Source: Gonocerus acuteangulatus
Lineage: Eukaryota > Arthropoda > Insecta > Hemiptera > Coreidae
DNA: 64,000 nt
Assembly (NCBI GenBank): GCA_946811695.1
Contig: OX328123.1
Location: 147,814,171 to 147,878,170 of the forward strand
Direction: 5' to 3'
Numbering within the stretch: the stretch's first letter is position 1; every line of letters begins with the position of its first letter. The notes under the pieces were generated by a model. It saw only the letters and a program-made list of their open reading frames with translations, did not search any database and was not told where the DNA came from. Shown piece after piece: positions 22,336 to 32,998 of the stretch. The translations under genes were made by a program, and so were the position numbers.

Positions 22336-23005
22336 ATCATAAAAAAAAAAAAAATACGAATATAAATAAATTCGTATTCATAAGTGTGAATACGAATTTA
22401 TTTTTATTCACATATATTAAATATAAAAATACAAATAAAATTTTATTCGCAAACTTTTGCTGCGAATACAAATAAATTCACAGAAAAAATTGTAAATAAT
22501 CACAAACAATGTGAATATTTACAAAAAAATCAATTGATTTAAAAAAAAAATCACATTAAAATATACGAATACAAATTTAGACACATTATAATTTGTGAAT
22601 AAAAATTTATTCACAATAAAATTCGCAAATAAATCATGAATTTATTCGTATTAAGATGATATTACGAAAGTTATTGAAGGTGTTTTTTTTTTTGTTTTTT
22701 TTTTTTTAAGCGTTTATTCACATTTTTCTGTAATTATTTACAATTTTTTCTGTGAATTTATTTGTATTCGGAGCAAAAATTTGCGAATAGAATTTTATTT
22801 GTATTTTTATATTTAATGTATGTGAATAAAAATAAATTCGTATTCACACTTATGAATACGAATTTATTTATATTCGTATTCACAAATATATGAAGTACGA
22901 ATTTATTTATATTCGTATTCACAAATATATGAAGTACGAATTTATTTATATTCATATTCACAAATATATGAAATACGAATAAATTCGTATTTTTATTTAT
23001 AAATA
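22336..23005. repeat. AT-rich foldback with 39-bp tandem repeats
   Basis: Same foldback as 14,055-14,640, here complete. On the right it runs into about three tandem units of GAAGTACGAATTTATTTATA + TTCGTATTCACAAATATAT (39 bp), which read on the minus strand as a repeated NTNINKFVLHIFV. No real protein is implied. It ends in a TACGAATAAATTCGTA palindrome. Confidence 0.75.
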
Positions 23006-23378
23006 AAATTATGCCCATCTCTGCTTAAAACGATACAAGGGTAGTTAAGATATATCAGACACGAATTCTTCTATAATCTCCACAATGTGGTGGAGCTCCT
23101 GCTTTGTCAAAAGTTTCTATTAACTTTTATAAGGTTACAAAAACCTTAGACAACATTGAAATATGTACAGATAAACTAGCAAAATACAAAATGTTTGTTT
23201 CAATATCTCTTGTGTTTAAAAAAAAAAAAAAAGTTTTATTATTGTTTCTATTAAATAAAACTATATATTCTTATTGTCAATATTACTCCCATTAATTTTT
23301 TAACTGACTTAACCCAGAATATTTCTATTTGAAAGTTTCTTTTAACGTTTTCTTTGGCGTTTGTTTTATTTGCACAAA
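23006..23378. other. AT-rich intergenic sequence
   Basis: No gene seen. Contains a 13-A run at about 23,219. Confidence 0.35.
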
Positions 23379-23396
23379 CAGACACACACACACACA

Positions 23397-23457
<61 letters not shown>
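23379..23457. repeat. (CA)n then (TA)n microsatellite
   Basis: Short CA run followed by a long TA array. Confidence 0.95.
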
Positions 23458-23459
<2 letters not shown>

Positions 23460-23870
23460 CAAGTCGATCATACCTTGATGATCTTGCATCGCCAATATAT
23501 TCGCTCTAAAATACCTTATTGGCTATTGGTGACACAGCTCCATTCTCGTCTCCAATATTGGTCCTTATGACGTCCGAAGAATCTTCCGAGGACCGGACGC
23601 TTTGTACGAGCCTCCAAACACCAATATTAATGGTTCGCCTCCCTCTAGGGGCCTGTCGACGCCTCAGCTTTCCTTTGTGATTCTCACATAAACCATTTAT
23701 ATTCCTCTGACGTGGGGCATATAAATTTTTCACCGGCCTTACTGACTGATTCGGCTCTTGTCCATATAGCAGCTGCTTCTTAAGGCGCTTCGGCCTTTCT
23801 TCCCAAATAAAATACAAACGCATATGAATATGGCAAGCCTTTTTTTATTTACTTCAGCTTCGATCTTTCG
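23458..23870. other. Single-copy-like stretch with a block shared at 24.9 kb
   Basis: The segment ATAAATTTTTCACCGG..CTGACTGATTCGGCTCTTGT (23,717-23,762) resembles 24,951-25,000 (ATAAATTTTTCAC..CTGACTGATTCGGCCCCTTG), each followed by AGCTGC. The frame spanning 23,506-23,823 on the minus strand has no recognisable domain. Low-copy repeat or related non-coding elements. Confidence 0.35.
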
Positions 23871-24172
23871 AGTGCAGGTCCCGTTATGAAGAAGAACTCT
23901 ATTATATGCATTATTTTTAGATCTGTTTACTAATTTTAATTGATGAAATAGCTTGTTTTTTAAATACTGTATATAACACCGTCAGTGACTTAATATTCTT
24001 TTCTTTTTTTTTTTAAATTTCACCATTTTTAATTTTTTTATTATAATTTTTTTAAATATTTAACTCATAAATGTGGGTGAAATGTTATTTTTTATTTATA
24101 TATGTATGATTTGTACAAGATTGTAAATCTTTAACAAATAAAATTTTATTCTATTCTATTCTATTCTAACTC
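23871..24172 (+). repeat. Retroelement-like 3' end with (ATTCT)n tail
   Basis: Ends TGTACAAGATTGTAAATCTT, then AACAAATAAAATTTT and four ATTCT pentamers. A simple-repeat tail after AATAAA is usual for LINE/SINE ends. No coding remains. Confidence 0.45.
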
Positions 24173-24299
24173 ATAAATAGTACGGATATTTTCTCAGGCT
24201 TTTGATTAATAAGGCCATGTGGCTTTACTCTTTAAGGTGTCATAACTTCCCATGCTACGGTATCAAGAGCAGTTGCGTGCATAGAAAAAAAATGAGATT

Positions 24300-24695
24300 C
24301 TAAAGGGAAAATCTTACACTATGTTTCTTGTGTTTATTATTTGTACAAATAAAATGAAGAACCCACACATTTATACATGTGTGTGATGAGATTATTATAT
24401 TGCAATAACCAGCAGACTGCGTCCACCGGAACATGTTTTTTAGGGCGAGATGCTCGCGAAAAAGCTTCCGTTTATTCCGGCTTGGACAATTTAATGACAC
24501 CGTGTCCCAGATCATATTTGTAATTGTGGGATGTATTTCGTATATAACATTAAATATGTCGAAATTGGTTGAGAAATCGTAGAAAATAAAAACATATTTT
24601 TTCATAAGCTTTTCAAATGACACTGGGGATAAAAATGCAAACGCAATAAGTTGACGCAGTTCCTGTAAGTATGATGTTTTTTCTTTTCCATCCAT
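24300..24695 (-). other. 131-codon minus-strand frame, not recognised
   Basis: Starts MDGKEKTSYLQELRQLIAFA and shows no domain I know. Its first part overlaps the dispersed terminal motif GACGCAGTTCCTGTAAGTATG (24,653-24,673 on the plus strand), so at least this end is repeat. Similar frames over the same motif occur at 6,729 (LQELRHFKTYPF). I rate it unlikely to be a host gene. Confidence 0.2.
24600..24675 (+). repeat. Helentron-like terminal motif
   Basis: Minus strand reads ACAGGAACTGCGTCAACTTA, later CCCCAGTGTCATTTGAAAAG, in the same order as 6,190-6,250 and 63,770-63,850. Confidence 0.45.
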
Positions 24696-24769
24696 GAATC
24701 CCTGAAGACTTTTCTTTTGCTCTATTAATTTAGTTTACCCTCTGAGACTCGAATTCCCAGTAACTTTAT

Positions 24770-24840
24770 TTGACATAGAAAAAAAAAATATACGACCGCC
24801 TATTGCGCCCTGCGACACTCCGAGTTTAACAGAATTTTGA
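24770..24840 (-). pseudogene. Possible reverse transcriptase relic
   Basis: Minus strand reads SVKLGVSQGAIGGRIFFFSM, reminiscent of the LINE RT block GVPQGSILGPLLF with Pro replaced by Ser. Too short and degenerate to be sure. Confidence 0.3.
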
Positions 24841-26160
24841 ATTGCTGATTTACTGCCTGCTATGATTGGAAAGTGCTAGGGGTGAGTTCACACATGTGCC
24901 GACACATTGTGTGCTGCCAGTCTCCATTTATCCTTCTTTTGACGGGGAACACATAAATTTTTCACTTTATACAGCTCCTAGCTGACTGATTCGGCCCCTT
25001 GTCTCGACAACAGCTGCCTTATTTATGTGTTTTTTAGCCGGCACACTATGTGAGGGCATGTGCGCTCAGCTGACAGATCGCAGGCCTCCTATATATCTTA
25101 GTGGCACATTTCCACCCTTACGGCTCATAGTGTTTATCACATTCATCTAGCATTTTCCTTAAATTACTTAAAAAAAACTGCAATTAATGTTACGTACTTA
25201 CTACATATTTTTGAGATTCTTTTATAAAATGTTTTTCAAAATTGGTCAATCACACGCAATAAAACGACAGAATAAATAATAGTTAAAAAAATAATTCCAC
25301 ATAACAAATTTCCTTTAATTTTGTAATAAATAAAAGCTCAAAAATCACCTTACTATTTTCTTTGTTGTACATTTTTCGCACATTAGGAGAAATCAGTAAA
25401 TAACAATAACCTGGCCACATCAAGATGCCAGTGATAAGGTTATTCCATCTTCTTCACCCCCTCTCTCTCTCTTTCCCTCTCACTATATATAAATAAATAT
25501 ATATGTTCTCTACTTCTCTCTTTTTAAGCATCCAAATCAAAAATATAACATATCAATCGATATCATAGTCTTCTTGATCGCGGACCTGACTCTATAATAT
25601 AAGATACAAAGGGGTGTTCCCTTTTCCAGCGACATGTAAGTTTTTATCCAGGGAATTAATTACAACATTTTAAATACAATTATTTTTTTGATATATTCTA
25701 AAATATCTGAGGAATTCTTTTCACTCATTCATCCAATGAAGGTGAGACAATTTGCTCTGCACATTTGCGCTATTATTTTCATTCCTTGTTTTATAGTTAT
25801 TTAATTGTTTTATATACTTAGATTATATACTTAGATGATCGAGTGGATCATTACTTATCAAAACCTTCATTTCAGAAAAACAATTACATATATCGTATAT
25901 TTTATTGTATAATAGATAAATATTTTGAACAAAATGTATTTTTAATTTTTATCCTTTGAAAATCCGCATTATTTCCGAAATCAACAAGAATATAAATCTG
26001 TTTGAATACACTGTGACAAAATTAGGTCTTCAAAAAATCTGAATGTTTTTTTGTTTTTTTTTTTATCCCATCTTAACCATTCTTTGATTTCGACGATATA
26101 TATAAATATAAATATGTATATTTAGTTAGATTGATACATATAATATGTATGTATGATTTC
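24841..26160. other. Intergenic, AT-rich
   Basis: No gene supported. A (CT)n-rich patch at 25,455-25,485 is followed by TATATATAAATAAATATATA. CTGACAG occurs at 25,070. Confidence 0.35.
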
Positions 26161-26357
26161 TAAGAAGAGTTCTCCTCTTGAGCATACTCAGTGGTAGGAG
26201 ATGTTGGAGCTGCTTCTATTAGCCCAATGATAAGGCAGGGAACAGGCAGCTGAGGCTGCTAGATACAGTGGGGGATTTCTATTTGTGCCCGGCTTGGGAG
26301 ATGACTGGACGTTACGAGGCGATGACACCATGAGTCGAGCATTAGTCTTGACTGACA

Positions 26358-26402
26358 GGCACGTCAACGGCACGTCAACGGCACGTCAACGGCACGTCAA
26401 CG
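26358..26402. repeat. Four tandem 11-bp units GCACGTCAACG
   Basis: GCACGTCAACG repeated four times without interruption. Each unit has ACGTCA (minus TGACGT), the core of CREB/ATF/XBP1-type bZIP sites, spaced by about one helical turn. Confidence 0.85.
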
Positions 26403-26826
26403 TCTAATAGTGCTCCAGACAACAAGACGAGTCCTTGTCAGCCCGTCGCGCGGCGGAGGTCGGGATATTTTTAAGACAGGAAGGACATTACATCAGGGAG
26501 AACAAACGCACTGGATAACAATGTAATGTATAACATTTATGGAAATCTATGGTGTCTGGGATGTTCCTTCAGTGCTTTTTCAAACCTTTTATGAGTAGGC
26601 AGACCTCTTTTAGCGACATGCTTCTTCATAGTTGATAATAGAAAAGGTTGGTACCCTTTACAAAGCCCTGCGCCTTGAAGCAAAAATTAATAGTGAATCA
26701 ATGACAGTTTATTGTTTATGATCTGAAGAAATCTGTGGTGCAAACCAGTTGGGGCCAATGAAAATTGATGACCTTTATATTTCGAAGGGGAGAAACTGTG
26801 AAGCTTAGGCTCCTTTTGAAGGACTA
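26403..26826. other. Intergenic
   Basis: No gene or repeat recognised. Confidence 0.3.
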
Positions 26827-28431
26827 CAGTGGACAGCAAAAGTTTTTATACACCTAAATAATTTGAGAAAAATATACAGCTTTCTTTTCCAAATCAATGC
26901 TAATATTTAAAGACAAGAATATATTTCTTGTAAACATCTATTAAACCATATTTTCATCAAAACAATTCAAAAACATAATTGATATACATTTAACAGTGTA
27001 ACAAATAATATAATACAATATATGTAGCAAAAGTTTTCATACAGTTTGGAAAAACATTGTTAATACTTTTCTGGAAAATCATTTTTAAACTTTGTGGGAA
27101 GGCCTTTGCCTTTCTGTACTGCTCTCAGCCACCAAGGCATTGATTCTACCAGCTTGGTCGTCACTTCGGAGGAAATATTGGCCCATTCTTCTTTTAATAT
27201 AGTTTTAGATCGGAAACTGTGTTTTTTTCAATTGGCGATGAAGGTGGGCCCACAAATGCTCAACGGGGTTCAAGTCAGTGCTCTAGGGAAGTGTTTCTAA
27301 CACCTTAGGTCAATTATATTGAAGCCATTCTCGAGACAGCATTGCTTTATGCTTAGGATCATTGTCTTGATAAAACTTAAGAGTTCTTTCTATCACCAGT
27401 TTAGCAGCACTAACTTTTAGATTATCCCTTAAAATATCAATATATATTCGTGCGTCCATAACCCTGTCAATAAAATCCAAATTACCCACCCCGCCAGCTG
27501 ACATACAGCCCCAGAACATCACACTGCCACCACTGTGTTTTACAGTCCCAGTCAAATTCTTTTCATCTTGCTCTTTTCCAGGCTTCCGCCAAACCAATGT
27601 TCACATGTCTGATCCTTTAACTTTATACTTGCTCTCGTCCACGAGAATAACGTCATCCCAGACGTCTAGAAGCTTCTGTCAATATTCTTTATAAAATTGT
27701 ATTCGGTTAATTTTATTTTTCCAACTTACCTTGGCGTTAAATCCATTTCTCCTCAGTATTTTTCAGATGGCATTGGGCCCAGCTGATGTCCCCAGCTGTA
27801 TATTCATTGCATTTGTTAATTCTGTGCCTGCCGTTTTGGGATTAGCTTTAACTTTACATACAATTAGCCTCTCAGCAGTCCCTGAGAAAGCTATTGGCCA
27901 TCCCGATCGGGTCTTATCGCCCAATCTTTCATCATATTTATAGCGCGAATGATAAACTGGACTGTTAAAAAGGGAATTATGGTCAGTGCACTGATTTTGC
28001 GGTATGACTGTCCCAGTTATCTGAGGTAAACCACTCCTTATTGCTGTTCAATAGAAGTGTTAACTTTGCACCGGGCCATCATAAACCCAAGACACTGCTT
28101 AGAACTAAATGGCCTTTAGAAGCAATGACAGATAGGGGAAGGATTAAAAACTAGTTGATTCTTGCATCTCAATGCTCAAGATAAGGGATTAAAAGACGGA
28201 ATTCCAAGCTGTATGAAAACTTTTGCTAGGGTTAAATTGGATCTTTCTTATTTATAGATACTAAATAAATATATATTACCCAGATTTTATTTGTTTCAAT
28301 TACTAAATATGTCTATTATATTGATAGAAATATTATGATATCGTCAAACATTTTTTTCTTTTAAAAAGAGAATAACAGGAAGCATATTTCAACGAATTTG
28401 GTGAGTGTATGAAAACTTTTGCTACCCACTG
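26827..28431 (-). mobile_element. Tc1/mariner-type transposon, full length, dead
   Basis: Ends CAGTGGACAGCAAAAGTTTT and, inverted, CAGTGGGTAGCAAAAGTTTT, flanked by TA on both sides (26,825-26,826 and 28,432-28,433). Inner copies of AGCAAAAGTTTTCATACAG lie at about 27,027 and, inverted, at 28,210, giving the IR/DR layout of some Tc1 elements. Length 1,605 bp is typical. Confidence 0.93.
27094..28080 (-). pseudogene. Tc1-like transposase, several stops
   Basis: A DD34E transposase that cuts at TA. Read from high to low coordinates: GWPIAFSGTAERLIVCKVKA then KTAGTELTNAMNIQ (helix-turn-helix DNA-binding part, about 27,800-27,930); VWDDVILVDESKYKVKGSDM with the first catalytic Asp; a TGA stop; then VWRKPGKEQDEKNL, SGGSVMFWGCMSAGG, and FYQDNDPKHKA with the second catalytic Asp (27,330-27,360). 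After two more stops comes STDLNPVEHLWAH with the catalytic Glu, 34 residues after the Asp of QDND. The usual PDLNP is STDLNP here. All three catalytic residues persist but at least four in-frame stops make it non-functional. The longest open stretch is 27,310-27,597. Full-length counterparts are about 340 residues. Confidence 0.92.
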
Positions 28432-28433
28432 TA

Positions 28434-29384
28434 GCTACATTAAAGAAAGGCGGGCTTGAAATTAATTCCGGACATTCTGGCTTCAATTCCTTGCCTGGCG
28501 TGCTAAATCTACTGAAAAAATGTGTTATACAGTCTTATATGACAATGGCATACTTGTCGCTGTTCAGTCTATCAGACACTTTGGCTCCTTCAGTGCATCT
28601 AAATTCCCATCTTGTGTAATGGTGTCCGGTAGTGTAGTAGCCAAGGCACCTTAGCGATATTCTGTGTTTGAATTCCTAGATCTAACAATGTCGAAGGAGG
28701 TTTTTGACGACACGTCAAGATAATGTTCTTAAGATATCATCATCAAAGTATACGTCAGGTCATTCAGGAAAGACCGGGGTTCTGAAGGCTTTTTCCTTGT
28801 TTCTGTGGCCATTAGATCATTTTTATTAATCCACAAATGAAAACTAAATGCTCCTTTTTAGTTTCGAACGAGGATGAGGAGATTGGAAGAGAGTTTTATG
28901 GAGAAGGATAGACAAGACGGCAGGTGGCGACACTGCTTTGGTCAACAAAGGCCTGTTTGGGTAGGACAGGGAATGCAAACACTATAAACTTTGACGAAGG
29001 AGCGATGAGGGTGGAGGCTCTCTAGGTTGGCACACCTGTCTGTGAGTCCCACCAGTCTTATCGTCCTGATGTTCTTATGTTGTTGCGTAAATCGCACTCC
29101 CTTGTAGGTGTAATTAAGAACACTTGTTTGATTACAGCGGGTCAGTCTACCGGTAGCAATATTTCTTAAGTTACGGGTGCTTTTAATTTTATGATGCTAC
29201 TTTTTCCATGAGTGGAATACCCTTAGGATGGCCGGACTGAATTATGATTCATATGTTATTGATTGCTCTTTTGTGACATGGAAACACGACTTAATTTTTA
29301 GCAGTTGGCTTTGCCATAAAGAAGAGTGGATTCATTCATTAGAAGGAAATTGCCTTGTGTGATGTGGCAGTGTTTTGTGTTAGT
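28434..29384. other. Intergenic, single-copy-like
   Basis: No domain in any frame. Nothing repetitive noticed. Confidence 0.3.
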
Positions 29385-29815
29385 GACGTGTTTGGTATAC
29401 AGTTAGAGACTTATATAAGGAGGTTTTGCCATACGGTGCTGGACTTTTTTTGGAAAGAGATGTGTTTGGCATGCAGGAAGAGACTTATAAAAGGAACATT
29501 TTTCTATAAGGCACGGGGCTGTGTTTAGTAAGACAGGACCTTGGCATAAACGAGAAGGGTTATAGGAGGATACTTTGCGATATAGAATTGGACGTTGTTA
29601 TGTAAGAGATGTATTTGGCATACAGAAAGGGACTTATAGAAGGAGGCTTTGCCTTATGGTACGGGACTTTGTTTTGTAACAGACGTTTTTGGTGTACAGT
29701 TAGAGACTTATAGAAAGAGGTTTTGCCTTAAGGTATGGGGCTTTTTTTGGAAAGAGATGTAGGAAAAGACTTATAGAAGGAGGCTTTGCCATATGGAACG
29801 GGACATTGTTTTGGA
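29385..29815. repeat. Degenerate minisatellite, period about 74 bp
   Basis: TTTGGYATACAG anchors fall at 29,391, 29,465, about 29,540, 29,614 and 29,688, followed by a shortened sixth unit. Each unit carries GACTTATARAAGGAGGYTTTGC, ATGGTACGGGACTTTGTTTT and AAGAGATGT. Units are well diverged. Confidence 0.85.
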
Positions 29816-30945
29816 AAAATAGGCTTTTACTCACTAAAGGAGCCTTATTTATTTAGGACATGGATACATTTATTCTTTTGTATAGAATTAATCTGGATAT
29901 CATGTAGGGCGGTTTTCTAAGCACTTAATCATATTTGCAGGTCATAGTTTAATAGCATTGTCAAATTTTGGGGTGCCATAGTCCTTATCATCATTTATAT
30001 AAGGGCGAAGCTCAATAATTCAACAACAGAATAAGAATAGCTCGAAAACTTGTATTTTTGTTGTAAATGTTCAAAGCCTAGGTATCTTATAAGCTCAAAA
30101 CTACAGTTATTTTAGGACTGTTTTTAAAAAAATTAATAATAGATAATATTTTTGTGAACAGCGCTTAGACTCAAACGAATCTTTCGATGTCAATCAACCA
30201 AGAAGTGTAGCAACATAAATTAAAATGAAATTCGCTGTAAATGAAAATGTTAGCATAAAGGATTTGTCACGAATTGAACCCTTCACTTTTTCCCTACGTC
30301 CTTTGTCTTGACGTGGCTATTTTTCCTCAAGCCTGAATTAGTGAGCTCCAGGAAAATAAAAGAAAGAAATTATACAGAAAAAATAAATTGTGTGATTTGC
30401 CGTGGGCGAGCTTCTACCCCCTAGGCTTCCTCCTCCTCTCCCCAACTCCTTCATTCTGTTAAATCTAAAATGTGGTTCTGTCATGAGAACCCTGTGTTAG
30501 CTTTAGGTTCTTTTCTTTTGCCGGTGCGGTCGGATTTAACGTCGACAAGCTGATTCACAAAGCTGATATCCCTCCCGTCTGGGGATCCGTTATCTTAATT
30601 TAACGTTTTAAACAGCGTTCTTTTTGAGCGCTTGTGAGGAAGAGGGAAGGAAAAGAGAGAATTCTGGAATGAAATCCTTGTAGAGAGAGAGATAGAGAGC
30701 GAGAGTTGAGAGGATGCTGGGCGTCTGGTGGTTTTTGACAAGGCCTTGCGGTCTTTGAGATCACCCAGGGGTTGGGGGGAAGAGGTCTGCTTGGGGGGAG
30801 AAAAATAATACTAATTTGTATGTGAGGGGACAAAGGGCTTTTGGTTGTGACGTGCTCATCTCGCTCGAGGGTTCAAATGGTGGGGGGCTTATAATGGATT
30901 CGGTATTGATGTATAAATCTCGCATTTCTGTGGGTCTAACATGGC
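29816..30945. other. Intergenic, no gene seen
   Basis: A GA-rich patch at 30,680-30,710. No motif in translated frames. Confidence 0.3.
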
Positions 30946-31000
30946 CTCATTTAGTAAATGAATGATCCTTAGTAAATGAATGATCCTTAGTAAATGAGTG
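30946..31000. repeat. Three 19-bp tandem units
   Basis: TTAGTAAATGAATGATCC repeated three times, the last with a GAGTG change. Confidence 0.85.
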
Positions 31001-31169
31001 TCCCATTCATGATCCTGGGGTAACTACTCCCGATTAATATAGATAATTTTAATAAAATACTAAAACTCTGTCATTACGTCATACTCTCCAATTACAGGAC
31101 GCCTAACTTGTGAATGTCAGCTTTCCTGCAAAACATTAAAGATTTACAATCTTATTTACATAATTAACC

Positions 31170-31745
31170 CATGTTAAAACTTTAGTTTAACTCTCTGATA
31201 CCTTGGTACAAATTTTGGTTAAGTTCCTTCTTCCTTAAAGGATTCCATCATGATAAATATTATGTGGTGAAGTCCCATAACACCTTCACATTTATTCCCA
31301 ATCCTTGTTCTAATGTGAATTTTGGAACAATACTGCTGTTTAACTCAATTTTATTCTCTACTTAAATTATTGCTTAAGATTTAAGACATTACTCAAATCA
31401 TTTAAAGTCCCTCATATAATTTTTTCCAAATAACACTTTGATTTAACTCTCTCATATCACAATGGTCACATAAGACTTTAACTCACTCATATAAGGATTT
31501 CCACAGAACACTTTAGTTTAACTACGACACATAAGGAGTTCTACATTACTCTTTGCTTTAACTCCTTCCTATGTTTAAGAGTTTCATCATAAAACGTTTG
31601 TTTAACTCTCACGAATTTTCAATTAACTCTTTCGTTTAACTCCCTCATATGTTTATGGATCTCCTCATAAAAAGTTTGTTTCACTCTCATATATAAGGAT
31701 TGCTACATAAAGCTTTAAAGGTTTTACTCTCTCTACCTATGTCCC
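31170..31745. repeat. Degenerate minisatellite, about 50-60 bp period
   Basis: Recurring TTTAACTCTCTCATAT, ..AAGGATTTC and TACATAAAAC..TTTG blocks over about 570 bp. Spacing is irregular. Non-coding. Confidence 0.65.
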
Positions 31746-32540
31746 TGATATTATGGTTTTAATAAAAGCTCTTTCTTAAAATGTTCATATAATGAGCAAA
31801 AATGTATGATTACGATTAACAATTTTTGTAAGACAACTTAGTAAATTTATGTTTATGTAAAAATAAAAACAAATGAAATAAAAGTGTATAAATGGAAAAA
31901 ATAAAAACATAAACGGGGAGGCATGGAACCGTGCTTTTAGGTACTCTTACATCCTTCTTTTCAGATTTCATCTTGGGTTTCCCTTTTGATATTTGTGCAT
32001 AATTAATGGAGAAACCACTACATTAGGTTTATAATCCATACATATCTGTATGCCAAATAACTACTGCAAGAATTCTTGTGGGAGGTTTATTTAAATCCGT
32101 AAGAGCGGGAGTGAAATGTCGAAAGAAGCACGATTAATTAGTCACGGCTCCCTGAGCGCACATAAAAGATCTTTCAGTCAAAGTATATTGATGGCATTTG
32201 CCGCCTTTTGGTGGGAAGACTGACACCTAGCGACCTCTAGTAGTCGACGCTGTAACTAATATTATGGCTACTGCCTTGCTTACCTTTCCCTGAGCCAGTT
32301 CGTTTCCATTCAAGTTTCTTCTGGTCATTAGTAACTCCATTACCTTCTTGGAAATGCTGCCAATTACCTCTCGGAATGTTATTCTGCATTGACATATGTG
32401 TTAAACTAGAGTTCCTATTTTCAATGCTTCCTAAATAAGAGTTCACGATGTAAAGGTAATTAATTTACACAACCTTGCCATTTCGTGCGCCAATTCAAGC
32501 TGGGAACTAGAAATAATTATGCTGTAAGGTCCATAAATAT
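31746..32540. other. Intergenic
   Basis: No gene or repeat recognised. The 69-codon frame at 32,237-32,446 has no known motif. Confidence 0.3.
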
Positions 32541-32544
32541 TTCC

Positions 32545-32640
32545 CCTTTTAGGAACAGCATCATCTCAGCGCGTTTACTTATAATTCTAACACTTGGTCT
32601 TACTTGGAAAGGACCGCATAATGTCAGCGTTCTGACGTCC
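32545..32640 (-). repeat. Helentron-like terminal motif, truncated
   Basis: AGGAACAGCATCATCTCAGC, close to AGGAACTGCATCATCTTAGC at 6,191. The hairpin itself is damaged. Confidence 0.4.
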
Positions 32641-32769
32641 ATAGATCGAAACCTGTAACATCTTTTCTCCGTTTCAGGTGGACGTATGGCAATTTACAAG
32701 GGAACCTTTACAGTGGAAAATATATATGAATTTCGATTGAATTCATTCTCCACTTTTCCTAGTTGTTTT

Positions 32770-32943
32770 AAGATTTCTTTTTGAATATATTTAAAAATAG
32801 GTCCAGGGCCGGCCACGGCCCACGAAACCAATCCACGAACACCGACACTAAGAATTAAAATCTGTATTGCACAATCGAGTTTTGAACTTAGGTCCCCCAG
32901 ATCATTTGTCGAGTGTACTACCATTGAGCTAATATCGCCCCTC
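32770..32943 (-). repeat. tRNA-type SINE family 1, head (minus)
   Basis: On the minus strand: GGGGCGATATTAGCTCAATG, box A, then AAGTTCAAAACTC, a diverged box B. It corresponds to GGGGCGAGGTTAGATCAGTG at 40,450. The body follows with TTCGTGGATTGGTTTCGTGG. Confidence 0.7.
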
Positions 32944-32969
32944 GAAGTTGGCTTATGAAAAACTATGCT

Positions 32970-32998
32970 TTTTTAGCACTTTCCTCCGAAGGAAAGGT
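32970..32998 (+). repeat. Helentron-like 5' hairpin, solitary
   Basis: TTTTTTAGCACTTTCCTCCG then AAGGAAAG, the same as at 56,764-56,791. It forms CTTTCCT-ccga-AGGAAAG. The following sequence does not match the element. Confidence 0.65.

Larger units (their letters stand above)
14641..22921 (+). repeat. Segmental tandem duplication, unit 2 (8,281 bp)
   Basis: Second copy of 6,726-14,640. It carries the 368 bp missing from unit 1 and continues beyond the junction point into further 39-bp GAAGTACGAATTTATTTATA repeats. Internal features repeat those of unit 1 and are listed below with their own positions. Confidence 0.95.

Noticed and set aside
23506..23823. 105-codon minus-strand frame rich in Arg
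   Set aside because: Part of it corresponds to a diverged non-coding block at 24.95 kb, where the frame is not kept.
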